This document shows positions 50,483 to 59,592 of a stretch of DNA of 64,000 nucleotides, one piece after another; position 1 is the first letter of the stretch; every line of letters begins with the position of its first letter. The stretch covers positions 62,001 to 126,000 of the forward strand of contig VMEE01000039.1 in the NCBI GenBank assembly GCA_009910795.1, in the 5' to 3' direction. The translations under genes and the position numbers were made by a program. The stretch is from Dehalobacter sp. CP. GTDB lineage: Bacteria > Bacillota_B > Desulfitobacteriia > Desulfitobacteriales > Syntrophobotulaceae. Under the pieces are notes generated by a model, which saw only the letters and a program-made list of their open reading frames with translations, was not told the DNA's origin and searched no databases.

Positions 50483-50980
50483 ATGGCTGGGCTGACAAAG
50501 AAAACGGGACGGCAAAATGACAAGGGATTTACGCTGTTAGAAGTTCTTGTTTCTCTGGTCATTACCGGAATCGTTGCTGCAATGGTTTTTCAATTATACA
50601 TCAGTCAGTACCGGATGGCTAAGGGGCTGATGGCAGACGCCGATCTTTCCTTTGCAGCTGTCCGGGCGGGTCAGGTTCTGACCGCAGCTATTTCCACGGC
50701 AGAAAGTGTAGTATGGACAGGTAAAGTATTACGTATCAATTATCTTGAGAACGGTAAGGCCATGACAGACAGCTACTATCTTGCTGACAAGGACTTTAAC
50801 GGAGTTCCGGACTTGTACCGTGAACATCTCGGTGTTCCGACTCCGGTAGCAAGCAGGATTTATGAATTTTATTGTACTGGAGTTAAGGATGGGTTATGGC
50901 AAATTTCTCTAGTGGCAGAACAGGCGGAGAACGCCGTCACCTGGCAAAGAACTGTCCGTGTAAGAAGTTCTTCGGATTAA
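50483..50980 (+). CDS. GspJ/PilW-like minor prepilin
   Basis: A 165-residue pseudopilin: a 15-residue leader ending DKG|FTLLEVLVSLVITGIVAAMVF with +5 glutamate, then the GspJ-like helix-beta region (AAVRAGQVLTAAISTAESVVW). It follows a 126-bp AT-rich gap. Its 3' end overlaps the next reading frame by 85 nt, an unusually long overlap. Confidence 0.85.
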   Translation: MAGLTKKTGRQNDKGFTLLEVLVSLVITGIVAAMVFQLYISQYRMAKGLMADADLSFAAVRAGQVLTAAISTAESVVWTGKVLRINYLENGKAMTDSYYLADKDFNGVPDLYREHLGVPTPVASRIYEFYCTGVKDGLWQISLVAEQAENAVTWQRTVRVRSSSD

Positions 50981-51363
50981 ACAAAGAGAGCGGAAATGTG
51001 TCTCTGCTTATACTTCTTGTTACGTTTTCTTTATCCTGGATGGGGGTTCAGACCTTTATTCTGATCAGCTCACAGGAACGTATCGTTGCCTGTGAGGCCC
51101 AAAAAGTCAAGACTGCTTATATGGCTGACAGCGGACTTGAATACGCCAAAGCAGTTCTTGCTCATGATCCTTCCTGGCAGGGGAGCATTCAATACGATTC
51201 GGAAGGAATGGTTGTTGAAATTGAAGTCATACGGGCCAACGATGTAACGCAAATCACATCCAGGGCAACAATGGGGAATATGAAACAGTGCAGGGTTGGG
51301 GAGCTTGTGTTGGGAGAAGACGGGAAGTACGACCTTACCGGGTACAGGTACGTTTATGATTGA
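50896..51363 (+). CDS. PilX/GspK-like minor pilin component
   Basis: A 155-residue protein with a hydrophobic segment (about 34-54: SGNVSLLILLVTFSL) and the PilX-like pattern of a helix ending ERIVACEAQKVKTAYMADSGLEYAKAVL, common to minor pilins that lack the +5 glutamate. The ATG at 50896 overlaps the previous gene by 85 nt and has a poor site; GTG 50998 is an alternative but would remove the leader. It overlaps the ATPase start by 8 nt. Confidence 0.65.
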   Translation: MANFSSGRTGGERRHLAKNCPCKKFFGLNKESGNVSLLILLVTFSLSWMGVQTFILISSQERIVACEAQKVKTAYMADSGLEYAKAVLAHDPSWQGSIQYDSEGMVVEIEVIRANDVTQITSRATMGNMKQCRVGELVLGEDGKYDLTGYRYVYD

Positions 51364-53047
51364 TCAGTCCAAACCAGGATTTTGGAAAGATTTTGTGCTT
51401 AAAGAGCTTTTTGTGTATGCCCGTGAGAACAAGGTGCTTATTTCTGATGCCGATGAGATAGCTACTCAGCTTGCCCTGCTTGACCAGGGAGCAAAACTTG
51501 AAGAACTTCTTGCAGCGTATTTGGCAGAAGAGGAAATCCTGGAATTTAAAAGCCGGATATCAGGAATTAACATGATCAGTCTTGCTGAGAGACCTGTCAA
51601 TGTTTCAGCAGCAAAATTGGTTTCGGAAGAACTGGCCCGGAAATATACGCTGATTCCGATTGCGGCTCAGAATCAAAGAATCATCATCGCTATGGCGGAT
51701 CCTACAGATAGAACCGCGTTGGATGATGTGATGCTTTTCACCGGATATCAGGTTGATCCGCTCCTAGCTTCCGCTGAAGAAATCAAAATTGCAATCCGAG
51801 AATGTTTTACATTGGAAAGATCAACTGGGGAACATGCTGTTCTAAATCCAAACGATTCAGTGAGCTGGAAGATTGAAGAAAATGTCAATGCCCAGGAAAC
51901 GCCGGTCGTTAGCCTTGTTGATTCGCTGTTCCGACAGGCTGTTATCGAAAAAGCAAGTGATATACACTGGGAACCGATCGAAACCGGATTCAGCGTGAAA
52001 TTTCGGATAGACGGGCTGCTGATGGTTAAGGAAAACTTGCCAAAGGATCTGTCCAGAAGTGTTACCGCCCGCTTGAAAGTCATGTCGGGTCTGGATATAA
52101 CCCAAAGACGTCTCCCTCAGGATGGCAGAATCATGCTGGACATTTCTGATAAGAAAATTGATGTCAGAGTTTCTACTTTTCCGACTGTCTATGGAGAAAA
52201 AGTCGTGACCAGGATTCTGGATGAAAAGACCGCACGTCTCTCCCTAGAAGAACTGGGTATGCGGGAGGATGTCGAATATCAAATTCGAAAGCTTATCCGC
52301 CAGCCGCATGGGCTGATCCTCATTTCCGGTCCGACCGGGAGCGGCAAAACCACCACATTATATGCCCTGATCCGGGAGCTGCCGTCCGAAACAATCAATA
52401 TGGTATCCATCGAAGACCCTGTCGAATACCGGCTGCCGGGAGTCAGTCAGGCTCAGGTCAATGCTGGTATTGGCCTGGACTTTGCAAGTGGCCTGAGATC
52501 CATTCTTCGTCAGGATCCGGATGTTATTATGGTAGGGGAAATAAGAGACAGAGAAACCGCCAAAATTGCAACAGCGGCTGCAATGACCGGGCACCTTGTT
52601 TTATCTACCGTTCATACCAATACTGCAGCAGAAGCGCTTACCCGTTTATTGGATATGGATATCGATGCCTATATGGTAGCTTCGGCGGTTTGCGGGGTAC
52701 TGGCTCAGAGACTTGTCCGGAGACTATGCCTGAATTGCCGGAAATTAAAACCGGTTTTAGCTGAAGAGAAACAAATTTTTCACGGGGAAGCCGTATCAGC
52801 TATTTATGAACCGGCAGGCTGTTCCAAGTGCCATGGGACCGGATACAACGGCAGGATAGGGATTCATGAATATCTTCCCTACAATCAGGAAATTAAGGAA
52901 CTAATTCTGCAAAAAGGCAGTGCCGCCAGCCTGGAAAAGGCCTCCCGAAAATCCGGAATGCTTACGCTGAAAGAAGATGCGCTTAGGAAAGTTGCTGCCG
53001 GAATGACTTCGCTGGAAGAAATCATGAGACTGTGGGCGGAAATATAG
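51356..53047 (+). CDS. pilB: PilB/GspE-type assembly ATPase
   Basis: A 563-residue secretion ATPase that drives pilus or pseudopilus assembly. It has the N1/N2 domain (about 20-150), linker, Asp box region, Walker A SGPTGSGKTTT (about 323-333), Walker B VGEIRDRETA and the His box region HLVLSTVHTN. The tetracysteine zinc motif (CLNC near 458 and CSKC near 490) marks the PilB/GspE group and not PilT. Start 51356 is the ATG overlapping the previous stop. Confidence 0.94.
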   Translation: MIDQSKPGFWKDFVLKELFVYARENKVLISDADEIATQLALLDQGAKLEELLAAYLAEEEILEFKSRISGINMISLAERPVNVSAAKLVSEELARKYTLIPIAAQNQRIIIAMADPTDRTALDDVMLFTGYQVDPLLASAEEIKIAIRECFTLERSTGEHAVLNPNDSVSWKIEENVNAQETPVVSLVDSLFRQAVIEKASDIHWEPIETGFSVKFRIDGLLMVKENLPKDLSRSVTARLKVMSGLDITQRRLPQDGRIMLDISDKKIDVRVSTFPTVYGEKVVTRILDEKTARLSLEELGMREDVEYQIRKLIRQPHGLILISGPTGSGKTTTLYALIRELPSETINMVSIEDPVEYRLPGVSQAQVNAGIGLDFASGLRSILRQDPDVIMVGEIRDRETAKIATAAAMTGHLVLSTVHTNTAAEALTRLLDMDIDAYMVASAVCGVLAQRLVRRLCLNCRKLKPVLAEEKQIFHGEAVSAIYEPAGCSKCHGTGYNGRIGIHEYLPYNQEIKELILQKGSAASLEKASRKSGMLTLKEDALRKVAAGMTSLEEIMRLWAEI

Positions 53048-53072
53048 ACTGTGAAAATAAGAAGGTTTGCAA

Positions 53073-54236
53073 ATGCTCTGGAAATGGAAGGCCGTTGATC
53101 AAAATAGCAAGATACGGAAGGGCTACTGGGCGGATGCTGACCGGGGCAGGGTTGTTTCCGGCCTAAGGGAACAGCATTTATATCCGATGGAGATCACCAG
53201 GGCCTTGTTTACTTCGGTATGGATCAAGTACAAGACAGGAAACCGAAAACTGTTTTGGGGGAGGACGACACGCAAGCTTGGAACCATGCTCGAGGCAGGC
53301 ATTCCATTGCTCTCGGTATTAGATGTCATTGCGGAAAGGGAAACAACCGGTTTACATAAAAATCAGTGGAAGCAGGTTAGCCGGTCACTTCAGGCCGGAG
53401 TTGAACTTCATGTCAGTTTACAAGGCATCATACCCTCCGCGGGGCACGTCTTTTATACGATGGTTAAAGCCGGAGAAAGAAGCGGGACCCTGCCGGCCGC
53501 ACTGCTCGATGTCGCGGATTATCTTGAAGACGAATATTTTTTTGAAAAGAAATTTAAAAATACTTTATTTTATCCGTTGCTGCTTCTCGTTGCAGCTTTA
53601 GTTATTGTCTATGCGCTCAGTGTTCTCATTCTGCCGATGTATGAAACCCTTTTTCGGGGATTTGAGACGGAATTGCCGCTGGCGACAAAAATGATGTTTA
53701 AAGTGGGCGGCTGTATCCCCTATTTGACAGCCGTTATCCCTGTTCTGGCCATTGTGGTGTGGCTGTTGAATAAAAAAGGACATTCCTTTATCATACCCGG
53801 AACCGGCAAGATCAACAGAACCAGGCAGCTCATTCAATTTTGCTCCGTCCTGGGAAGATTGCTGGACGCCGGACTTTCCGTGCAGGAATCACTGCTCCTG
53901 GTCAAAACCTTTTTCAAGGATCGCTTAATGCAGGAATTGACCGCGCAATTAATCTTCGCGGTTAATGAAGGGAGAAGGATGTTCCCCGTCATCATGACGA
54001 GCAAGCTGTTTCCTGCCGAAGCTGCCAAGATGCTGGAAGTGGCCGAGGAATCCGGCAGACTCAGTGAGATGCTTGCGTATCTGACGCAGATGTTCAAAAA
54101 GGAGCTGGAGGAACGGATTCAACAATATACGAAGCTCTTAGAGCCTGCTTTAGTATTGATGATGGCCGGTATGGTTGGTTTTGTTGCGATAGGGGTTCTT
54201 CTGCCGATTTTCGATATCAGCTCACAGATTCATTAA
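53073..54236 (+). CDS. pilC: PilC/GspF-type inner-membrane platform protein
   Basis: A 387-residue membrane protein with two T2SS-F domains (about 60-180 and 255-380) separated by transmembrane helices near 165-190 and 215-235, and a final helix near 360-380. Motifs LGTMLEAGIPLLSVLDVI and VLGRLLDAGLSVQESLLLV are the paired repeats. It anchors the ATPase and pilin extraction. An AAGG site precedes ATG 53073; a TTG two codons earlier is possible. Confidence 0.93.
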   Translation: MLWKWKAVDQNSKIRKGYWADADRGRVVSGLREQHLYPMEITRALFTSVWIKYKTGNRKLFWGRTTRKLGTMLEAGIPLLSVLDVIAERETTGLHKNQWKQVSRSLQAGVELHVSLQGIIPSAGHVFYTMVKAGERSGTLPAALLDVADYLEDEYFFEKKFKNTLFYPLLLLVAALVIVYALSVLILPMYETLFRGFETELPLATKMMFKVGGCIPYLTAVIPVLAIVVWLLNKKGHSFIIPGTGKINRTRQLIQFCSVLGRLLDAGLSVQESLLLVKTFFKDRLMQELTAQLIFAVNEGRRMFPVIMTSKLFPAEAAKMLEVAEESGRLSEMLAYLTQMFKKELEERIQQYTKLLEPALVLMMAGMVGFVAIGVLLPIFDISSQIH

Positions 54237-54362
54237 CTTCGTACAAGCAAAAATAGGTTTATTTTACTGACAAATTTACATGCCATCTAACACGGGCCAA
54301 AAGGAAAGAGACCTTTAATAAGATAAAAGAACTTTAATAAAATACAGGGAGGAATGTCTTGC

Positions 54363-54818
54363 GTGGTGAAAAATGAAAAAGGGTTTACCCTTCTGGAAGT
54401 TATGCTGGTTGTCGTCATTCTGGCCATTCTGGCCGCCATTGTCATCCCGCGTTTTATTGGGAATGCGGAAACGGCCCGGGAGAAAGCAGATATCACAACA
54501 GGACGTGAAGTCAAAGCGGCACTGGACAGATATCAGGTCGACAACGGAATATATCCGAAGATTGATGAGCTTTCTGCTGCAAACGGGACAATCACGGGTT
54601 CCGGACTTATCCCTGATTATATTGCCAGACTTGATTCAACGGTGACGCAGCAAAAAGCTGAGGCAGGGAAAACGGGGTTTGGTATTGAGGAAATTACCGG
54701 AAATACCTTTCCGGACCCCGGAAATTTGATTATGGTATATCTAAGTTCGGATGGATCTCAGGCTGAAGTTAAAGTTTTTGACGAAAGTCTTGCCAGTACT
54801 TTATGGTCGTCTATTTAG
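54363..54818 (+). CDS. major prepilin/GspG-type pseudopilin
   Basis: A 151-residue protein: leader KNEKG|FTLLEVMLVVVILAILAAIVIPRF with +5 glutamate is a textbook type IV/GspG N-terminus; residues 45-75 (TTGREVKAALDRYQVDNGIYPKIDEL) match GspG. It is the strongest candidate for the main structural subunit. GTG 54363 is chosen because GGGAGG is about 10 nt upstream; the ATG at 54354 is too close to it. It ends inside the region before the GspL-like gene. Confidence 0.87.
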   Translation: MVKNEKGFTLLEVMLVVVILAILAAIVIPRFIGNAETAREKADITTGREVKAALDRYQVDNGIYPKIDELSAANGTITGSGLIPDYIARLDSTVTQQKAEAGKTGFGIEEITGNTFPDPGNLIMVYLSSDGSQAEVKVFDESLASTLWSSI

Positions 54819-54835
54819 AAGGCAGGCCGAAAAAA

Positions 54836-56206
54836 ATGCTTTTTTTAGAGATTGATGCCCAAGAAATAAGATTTCTTTATCGCTCGAAGCGGCTTGGAAA
54901 CATGGGTTCCGAGATTGTCGTTTCCAGCTTTCCACTAGAGACTTTTTCAGGGTCCGAAGGCAGTGACGCCGAAGAAAATCTTAAAATGGTTCTAGATGAA
55001 TATCGTCAAAAAGACTGTCAGGGACGATTCGGGCAACGAAAATGTTCGAGAAAAGTCCCTGTTTATCTGTTGCTTCCTTTTAAGAACGGGCTGATCAGGG
55101 AATTTTGTATTCCTTGGGTTGTTCCGAAGTATCGGGATAAAACAGTTCATTTCTGGCTTGAACAGGAAGTTCCGGTTCCAATCAGCGAACTTTGTTATGA
55201 ATACGTGGTATTGGACGAGAAGAAGGATGAATATCTTCGGATCAGCGTCATTGGCGTAAGGAAAACTACGCTTGAGTTTTATGCCCGGTGTCTTCAGCAG
55301 ACGGGATATGAACTTTGCGGTGCTGAATATACTGTTCAGGCATTTGGCGGGATACTGGCACCTTTAAAAGAAAAAAGAATTCTTTGCCTGTTTAAACTTG
55401 ATAATCAAAATATCCAGGCTGTCCAATATCGCAATGGCTTGCCGGAAGTGATAAGGGTGATCCCGGGCAGTGAACCGGAGACTCCAAAATATCAGATTTA
55501 TACTGCGTTGAAAGACTGCACAATTCATTTCAATATCGTTGTCACGGATGGAAGCGCTAAAGCCGCCCGGATCGCAGATATCCTGATTGATTCAGGAGAG
55601 ACTGAGGGTGTCCGGACGCTGGAATCCGTTTATCAGGAATTTGATTCCAGTGATTTTTCGGCAGATAGCTATTCTATGAATTTTCATCACCTGGCACTGC
55701 TGGCTGGCTGGCAAAGAGTGAAAGAAAAGAAAAACTGCAATTTGGGCTGCATTTTTTTGCGGCCAGCCAAAATAAAAACATGCCTGCTGGTCCTGATGAT
55801 TTTTATTGGAATGGTCTTCGGGATAGGTTGTTATTGCTATCCGCTAATCAATCATATTTCTGAGCACCAGATAGAAATTACGGCACTGCAGGAACAGGTC
55901 GATGAACTAAACGCGGAACGGAAAAATCAGATCTGGTCGGAATGGGAACGGAACCGCAGCGATACATTTGGGGATTTAACAATGGTTCAGAAGTCCTTAG
56001 CCAGCCTTAACAGCAGTATACGTTTGAATCGTCTGAGCTATCGGCAGAATACGCTGTACCTATATGCGGACTGTTCCGATAATCTTAGTATCACAAGTTT
56101 AATCGGGGTTTTGACGGAAGAAGGCTGGAGGGAACCAGTCCTGACCGATTATGATTATCGGGATAAAACAATTTCGTTCTGCTTGCGTGTAGAAAGAAAA
56201 ATTTGA
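54836..56206 (+). CDS. PilM-PilN fusion (GspL-like) protein
   Basis: A 456-residue bitopic protein. The cytoplasmic part (about 1-295) resembles a PilM/GspL actin-like fold (LFLEIDAQEIRFLYRS; FWLEQEVPVPISELCYEYVVLD). A transmembrane helix follows (about 316-338), then a coiled coil (about 345-370) and an outer ferredoxin-like domain. The order PilM-like + TM + PilN-like is that of type II secretion GspL. A stand-alone PilM and PilN are encoded 11-12 kb upstream, so this is a second, fused version. Start 54836 is favoured; an ATG at 54803 would overlap the pilin gene. Confidence 0.75.
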   Translation: MLFLEIDAQEIRFLYRSKRLGNMGSEIVVSSFPLETFSGSEGSDAEENLKMVLDEYRQKDCQGRFGQRKCSRKVPVYLLLPFKNGLIREFCIPWVVPKYRDKTVHFWLEQEVPVPISELCYEYVVLDEKKDEYLRISVIGVRKTTLEFYARCLQQTGYELCGAEYTVQAFGGILAPLKEKRILCLFKLDNQNIQAVQYRNGLPEVIRVIPGSEPETPKYQIYTALKDCTIHFNIVVTDGSAKAARIADILIDSGETEGVRTLESVYQEFDSSDFSADSYSMNFHHLALLAGWQRVKEKKNCNLGCIFLRPAKIKTCLLVLMIFIGMVFGIGCYCYPLINHISEHQIEITALQEQVDELNAERKNQIWSEWERNRSDTFGDLTMVQKSLASLNSSIRLNRLSYRQNTLYLYADCSDNLSITSLIGVLTEEGWREPVLTDYDYRDKTISFCLRVERKI

Positions 56207-56220
56207 AGTGAGGTGAAGAT

Positions 56221-56796
56221 GTGTCTTTTAAATACCTTCAATTTTTAAAGCACTTTTTATCTGATAGAAACATCTCATCTCAGAGAGACTTCTTATCTGA
56301 GCCTGCTACAAGGTGGCGGTTTTTAGATAAGTTAAGTTTAAGCAGAATTGTGATTATGGGCGCGAGTATCATTCTATTGACCGTCATCGCAGTCCAGGTC
56401 CTGGCAGTGCGACCGCTGACTCGGCAACTAGATACCGTCAGTGCAAAAGAAAACTTACTCCGGCAGGAATACCAGGACATTCTAGCAGAAGGGGCCAAGA
56501 ACAATCTGCTGATACCGGATCGCGCCGATCTTCCGCATATGCTGGAACAGATCAATCATTGCCTCAAATCCGAAAATGTTTTGGTTAAGGCAATGAATAT
56601 CAACCAGCCGTCAATGAAAAGAGGGGATTTCTTTCAAGCCACGATCAAAGTAAACGGAGAAGGGGAACTGAAGAAAATACTCCGGGCGGTGAATACAATT
56701 CAGCTTCAGAAGGAGGCCCCTTTTTTGATTCAGGAACTGGATTATGTAAACGGAGAAGCGGAAGTTCGTCTGAGTATTCTTATTCGCTCCGAATAG
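56221..56796 (+). CDS. PilO/GspM-like membrane protein
   Basis: A 191-residue bitopic protein: a charged ~40-residue N-terminus, one transmembrane helix (about 42-60), a coiled coil (65-95) and an outer domain with LPHMLEQINHCLKSENVLVKAMNI and KILRAVNTIQLQ, the PilO/GspM pattern. It follows the GspL-like gene by 14 bp with GAGGTG and a GTG start, completing a GspL-GspM style pair. It is the last gene of the cluster. Confidence 0.78.
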   Translation: MSFKYLQFLKHFLSDRNISSQRDFLSEPATRWRFLDKLSLSRIVIMGASIILLTVIAVQVLAVRPLTRQLDTVSAKENLLRQEYQDILAEGAKNNLLIPDRADLPHMLEQINHCLKSENVLVKAMNINQPSMKRGDFFQATIKVNGEGELKKILRAVNTIQLQKEAPFLIQELDYVNGEAEVRLSILIRSE

Positions 56797-56841
56797 AGAG
56801 GGCGACTTTGATCATTTCCTACCTAAATATTTATACTTATC

Positions 56842-57288
56842 CTATTCATTTTCATCTATTTTCTCGAGCGATTTCTTAATTGAGACCGCTGCAGACATTA
56901 ACGCGTCAAGCTCTTCAGCGGACAGTAGATCCAGCTTTGATGAAAGTCCGGTTTCTACATGCGTATAGATCTCATTAAGAGCGTTTCTTCCCTCTTCGGT
57001 CAGCCGGACATAGACAATACGAAGATTATTCTTATCAAGATAACGCTCAACGTAACCCTTTCTCAGCAATTCACCAACGATGATGGTAAGCTGCTGCTTC
57101 GAGACCAATAGGTCCCGACCGAGTTCTGACATGGTCATCTCACTATGACTTGACAGCGCGATCAGGGCGTACTTTTGCGAAGGCTTTACATTCACTTTGC
57201 AATTTGATTCTATGGGCCGGGTTAGAATCTTGCGAAAAAGATGCCCGACATCGGTTAGTTCCTTTAGTAGTTCAGATTTATTCTGCAT
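56842..57288 (-). CDS. MarR-family transcriptional regulator
   Basis: A 148-residue winged-helix regulator: dimerisation helix 1, then ALIALSSHSEMTMSELGRDLLVSKQQLTIIVGELLRKGYVERY as the DNA-binding helix-turn-helix (about 42-82) and wing IVYVRLTEEGR. The promoter region between it and the amidohydrolase genes has a 17-bp perfect inverted repeat, a likely operator. It probably represses itself and the divergent genes and is released by a small ligand (family knowledge; ligand unknown). Confidence 0.92.
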   Translation of the reverse strand: MQNKSELLKELTDVGHLFRKILTRPIESNCKVNVKPSQKYALIALSSHSEMTMSELGRDLLVSKQQLTIIVGELLRKGYVERYLDKNNLRIVYVRLTEEGRNALNEIYTHVETGLSSKLDLLSAEELDALMSAAVSIKKSLEKIDENE

Positions 57289-57318
57289 GATCGTTACACC
57301 TTATTACATCATTTTATT

Positions 57319-57398
57319 ACGGTAAAAAATATTTTACTTTACCGTTGACAATGGTAACATCCGGTAGTATCATTGTCAACGGTAAAGTTTTTTTTACC
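57319..57398. promoter_or_regulatory. symmetric divergent operator/promoter region
   Basis: A perfect 17-bp inverted repeat (57337-57353 and 57371-57387) with a 17-bp centre contains a promoter on each strand. Plus: TTGACA at 57345-57350, 17 bp, TATCAT at 57368-57373. Minus: TTGACA at 57379-57374, 17 bp, TACCAT at 57356-57351. GGTAAA/TTTACC half-sites flank both sides (57321, 57338, 57381, 57393), giving further palindromes. This is a strong candidate binding site for the adjacent MarR protein. Confidence 0.8.
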
Positions 57399-57557
57399 AT
57401 AAAGTAAATATTACTTCGGGAGGGGTAAAGTATATGAAATAGTAGGAAATATCGTATGAATAACAGGTGGTTTGTCAGGGATCGTCAGGAATTGGACTAG
57501 CGGGAACAAATATGAAGTAAGCGCTTGTCCCAAAATGAGAATTTAGGAGGGGAAGTT

Positions 57558-58591
57558 ATGTCAATAGAAATAACCAATATACAGATTTTTGATGGCATAA
57601 AATTAACGAATCATAAATCGGTTGTGATTGAAAATGGTTTATATCCCACGAAACCAAAGGAGACTCTGTGATTGATGGCGAGGGGGGCACACTGCTGCCC
57701 GGACTGATTGACGCGCATGTCCATATGGAAGCATTAAGTGACCTGGAAAATGCTGTAAAGTACGGCGTTACCACTATGCTTGATATGGCGGCTCATTCCA
57801 CGGAGTTTATAAACAGCCTGAAAAAACGCCCGGGATTTTCGGATGTATTGACTTGTTACACAGCTGCTCTTTATCCTATTGACGACCCAAAAGGTTTTGT
57901 TGCCGATCAGGTTAATAAAGGTGCTGATTATATAAAAATTATCATTGAGGATCAACCGCGTATGGCGGAAAAGGCCTTATCCCCGGAAACAATTACCGCC
58001 TTGACAGAGGCTGCACACGAACATAAACTTCTGGTATTTGCCCATGCTGTATCGATGGCCACTTTCAAAACAGCCATTGACGCAGGTGTTGATATTATTA
58101 CGCACATTCCGGTTGAAGCCCCGATTACGCAATCCCTGATCGAAGAAATGTTGGAAAAAGGGATCATTACGGTTCCTACTTCGGGCATGATGAAAAAAAC
58201 GATCGCTTTTCTAAATCGTATGCCCAATCTCAACTTGGATTCACAAAATATTGATATTATACTAAAAACCTTAATGAATGCGGGGATACCAGTCATTGCA
58301 GGTACGGATGCAAATCATGCGCCCTTTGCCCCTGCCAGAATCGATCACGGTATTGGTTTGCTTGATGAAATCGAAGCGTTTGTGGCTGCAGGCATGACTC
58401 CCGTACAGGCTCTACAAAGCGCAACCAGCCTTCCTGCCAAATTGTTTGGCTTTAAAGACAGAGGCATGATTAAACCGGGTCACAGGGCGGATCTGCTTTT
58501 GGTTGATGGTGACCCTACCACCGATATTAATGCGCTCCATAAAGTTAAACGCGTTTGGGTCAATGGGATTGAGTCATTTATAAACGAATAA
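57558..58591 (+). pseudogene. amidohydrolase disrupted by a single-base frameshift
   Basis: Imidazolonepropionase/prolidase-like metal-dependent amidohydrolase. The frame opening at ATG 57558 (good AGGAGGGG site) reads MSIEITNIQIFDG up to about 57641, then stops at TGA 57669-57671. Continuing in the -1 frame gives ISHETKGDSVIDGEGGTLLPG and the full enzyme to 58591. Restoring one base (GGTTTA-ATATCC) rejoins the frames. The rest looks intact: DAHVHME metal site, HEHKLLVFAHA, the aspartate in AGTDANHAPF, and the closing beta-sandwich. It may be a true pseudogene, a sequencing error, or a short form starting at GTG 57668. Confidence 0.75.
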
Positions 58592-58609
58592 AGGAAATGT
58601 AAATAAAAA

Positions 58610-59473
58610 ATGAAGATTATCACAATCGAAGAACATGTAAATAATAGAGAAATAACCGCAGCGTCATGGAAATATCTGTTGCAAATGACGCCATACATTT
58701 CCGATTCCCACTCGCCGGGGTTGGCCTATTACACTACAAATACAGATGGGAATGTTGAGGAAAAGTGGTTGGCAAGCATGGATGCAGAAAAAATAGATAT
58801 GCAGGTGCTTTCTTATACCGCAGCGACTCAGCTAATCCCTGCGCCGGAAGCTATTTCGATCGCGAAGGCAGCCAACAATGAAATGGCAGAGAGGGTTAGA
58901 AAATATCCTGACCGCTTTGCAGCTTTTGCAACTTTACCGTGGGCAGACCCGAAGGCGTCGGCAGATGAACTGGAACGCACCGTCAAAGAACTTAATTTCA
59001 AAGGGGTTTTACTTAGCGGACGGCCAGCGGCAGACGCAACCTTTCTTCATAACGCAAAATTTGAGCCTGTCCTTGAGATGGCAAACTTTTTGCAAGTGCC
59101 GATTTATATGCACCCGGGATTTCCGGCAAGAATAGTACAAGCGGTGTATTATAGCGGTTTAGACCCGGTTGTCAGTGCCAGATTATCAGCATTTGGCTGG
59201 GGGTGGCATGCAGAAGTAGGCGTCCACATTCTACGGATGATATTATCGGGTGTTTTCGTGAAATATCCCAATTTACAGCTGATTGCAGGTCATTGGGGAG
59301 AGATGGTGCCGTTCTTCCTTGCTCGCCTTGATGAAGCGCTTTCCAAGGAAGCGACACATCTCCCGAAAACAATATCTGAAACCTTTATCAATCATGTTTA
59401 TGTCACGCCAAGCGGTATGTTTACTGAATCAGGTCGGAAGAACTTTGAACCGGGATATTGTCAATTTTGGTGA
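58610..59473 (+). CDS. amidohydrolase-2 family protein, probably truncated at the C-terminus
   Basis: A 287-residue TIM-barrel protein of the ACMSD/amidohydrolase-2 type: TIEEHV at the start, MQVLSYTAA, FAAFATLPWADP, GVLLSGRP, YMHPGFP metal histidine, and LIAGHWGEMVPFFLARLDEA. Family members normally continue past TPSGMF with a conserved aspartate segment (like FSVDYPY), which is absent here; the chain ends in an unrelated 15-residue tail. A metal-site aspartate is therefore missing and activity is doubtful. It lies 18 bp after the frameshifted amidohydrolase, in the MarR-controlled unit. Confidence 0.7.
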   Translation: MKIITIEEHVNNREITAASWKYLLQMTPYISDSHSPGLAYYTTNTDGNVEEKWLASMDAEKIDMQVLSYTAATQLIPAPEAISIAKAANNEMAERVRKYPDRFAAFATLPWADPKASADELERTVKELNFKGVLLSGRPAADATFLHNAKFEPVLEMANFLQVPIYMHPGFPARIVQAVYYSGLDPVVSARLSAFGWGWHAEVGVHILRMILSGVFVKYPNLQLIAGHWGEMVPFFLARLDEALSKEATHLPKTISETFINHVYVTPSGMFTESGRKNFEPGYCQFW

Positions 59474-59592
59474 TGATATCTCCTTTCTATTGTGTCTGGT
59501 TGATCGTTAAAGCTGTCAAAGACCTACTTGATAAAAAAGAACCTGACAACCTTGATCCCCATAATATGGAAATGTAGAAAGGGGGAGGGCTG

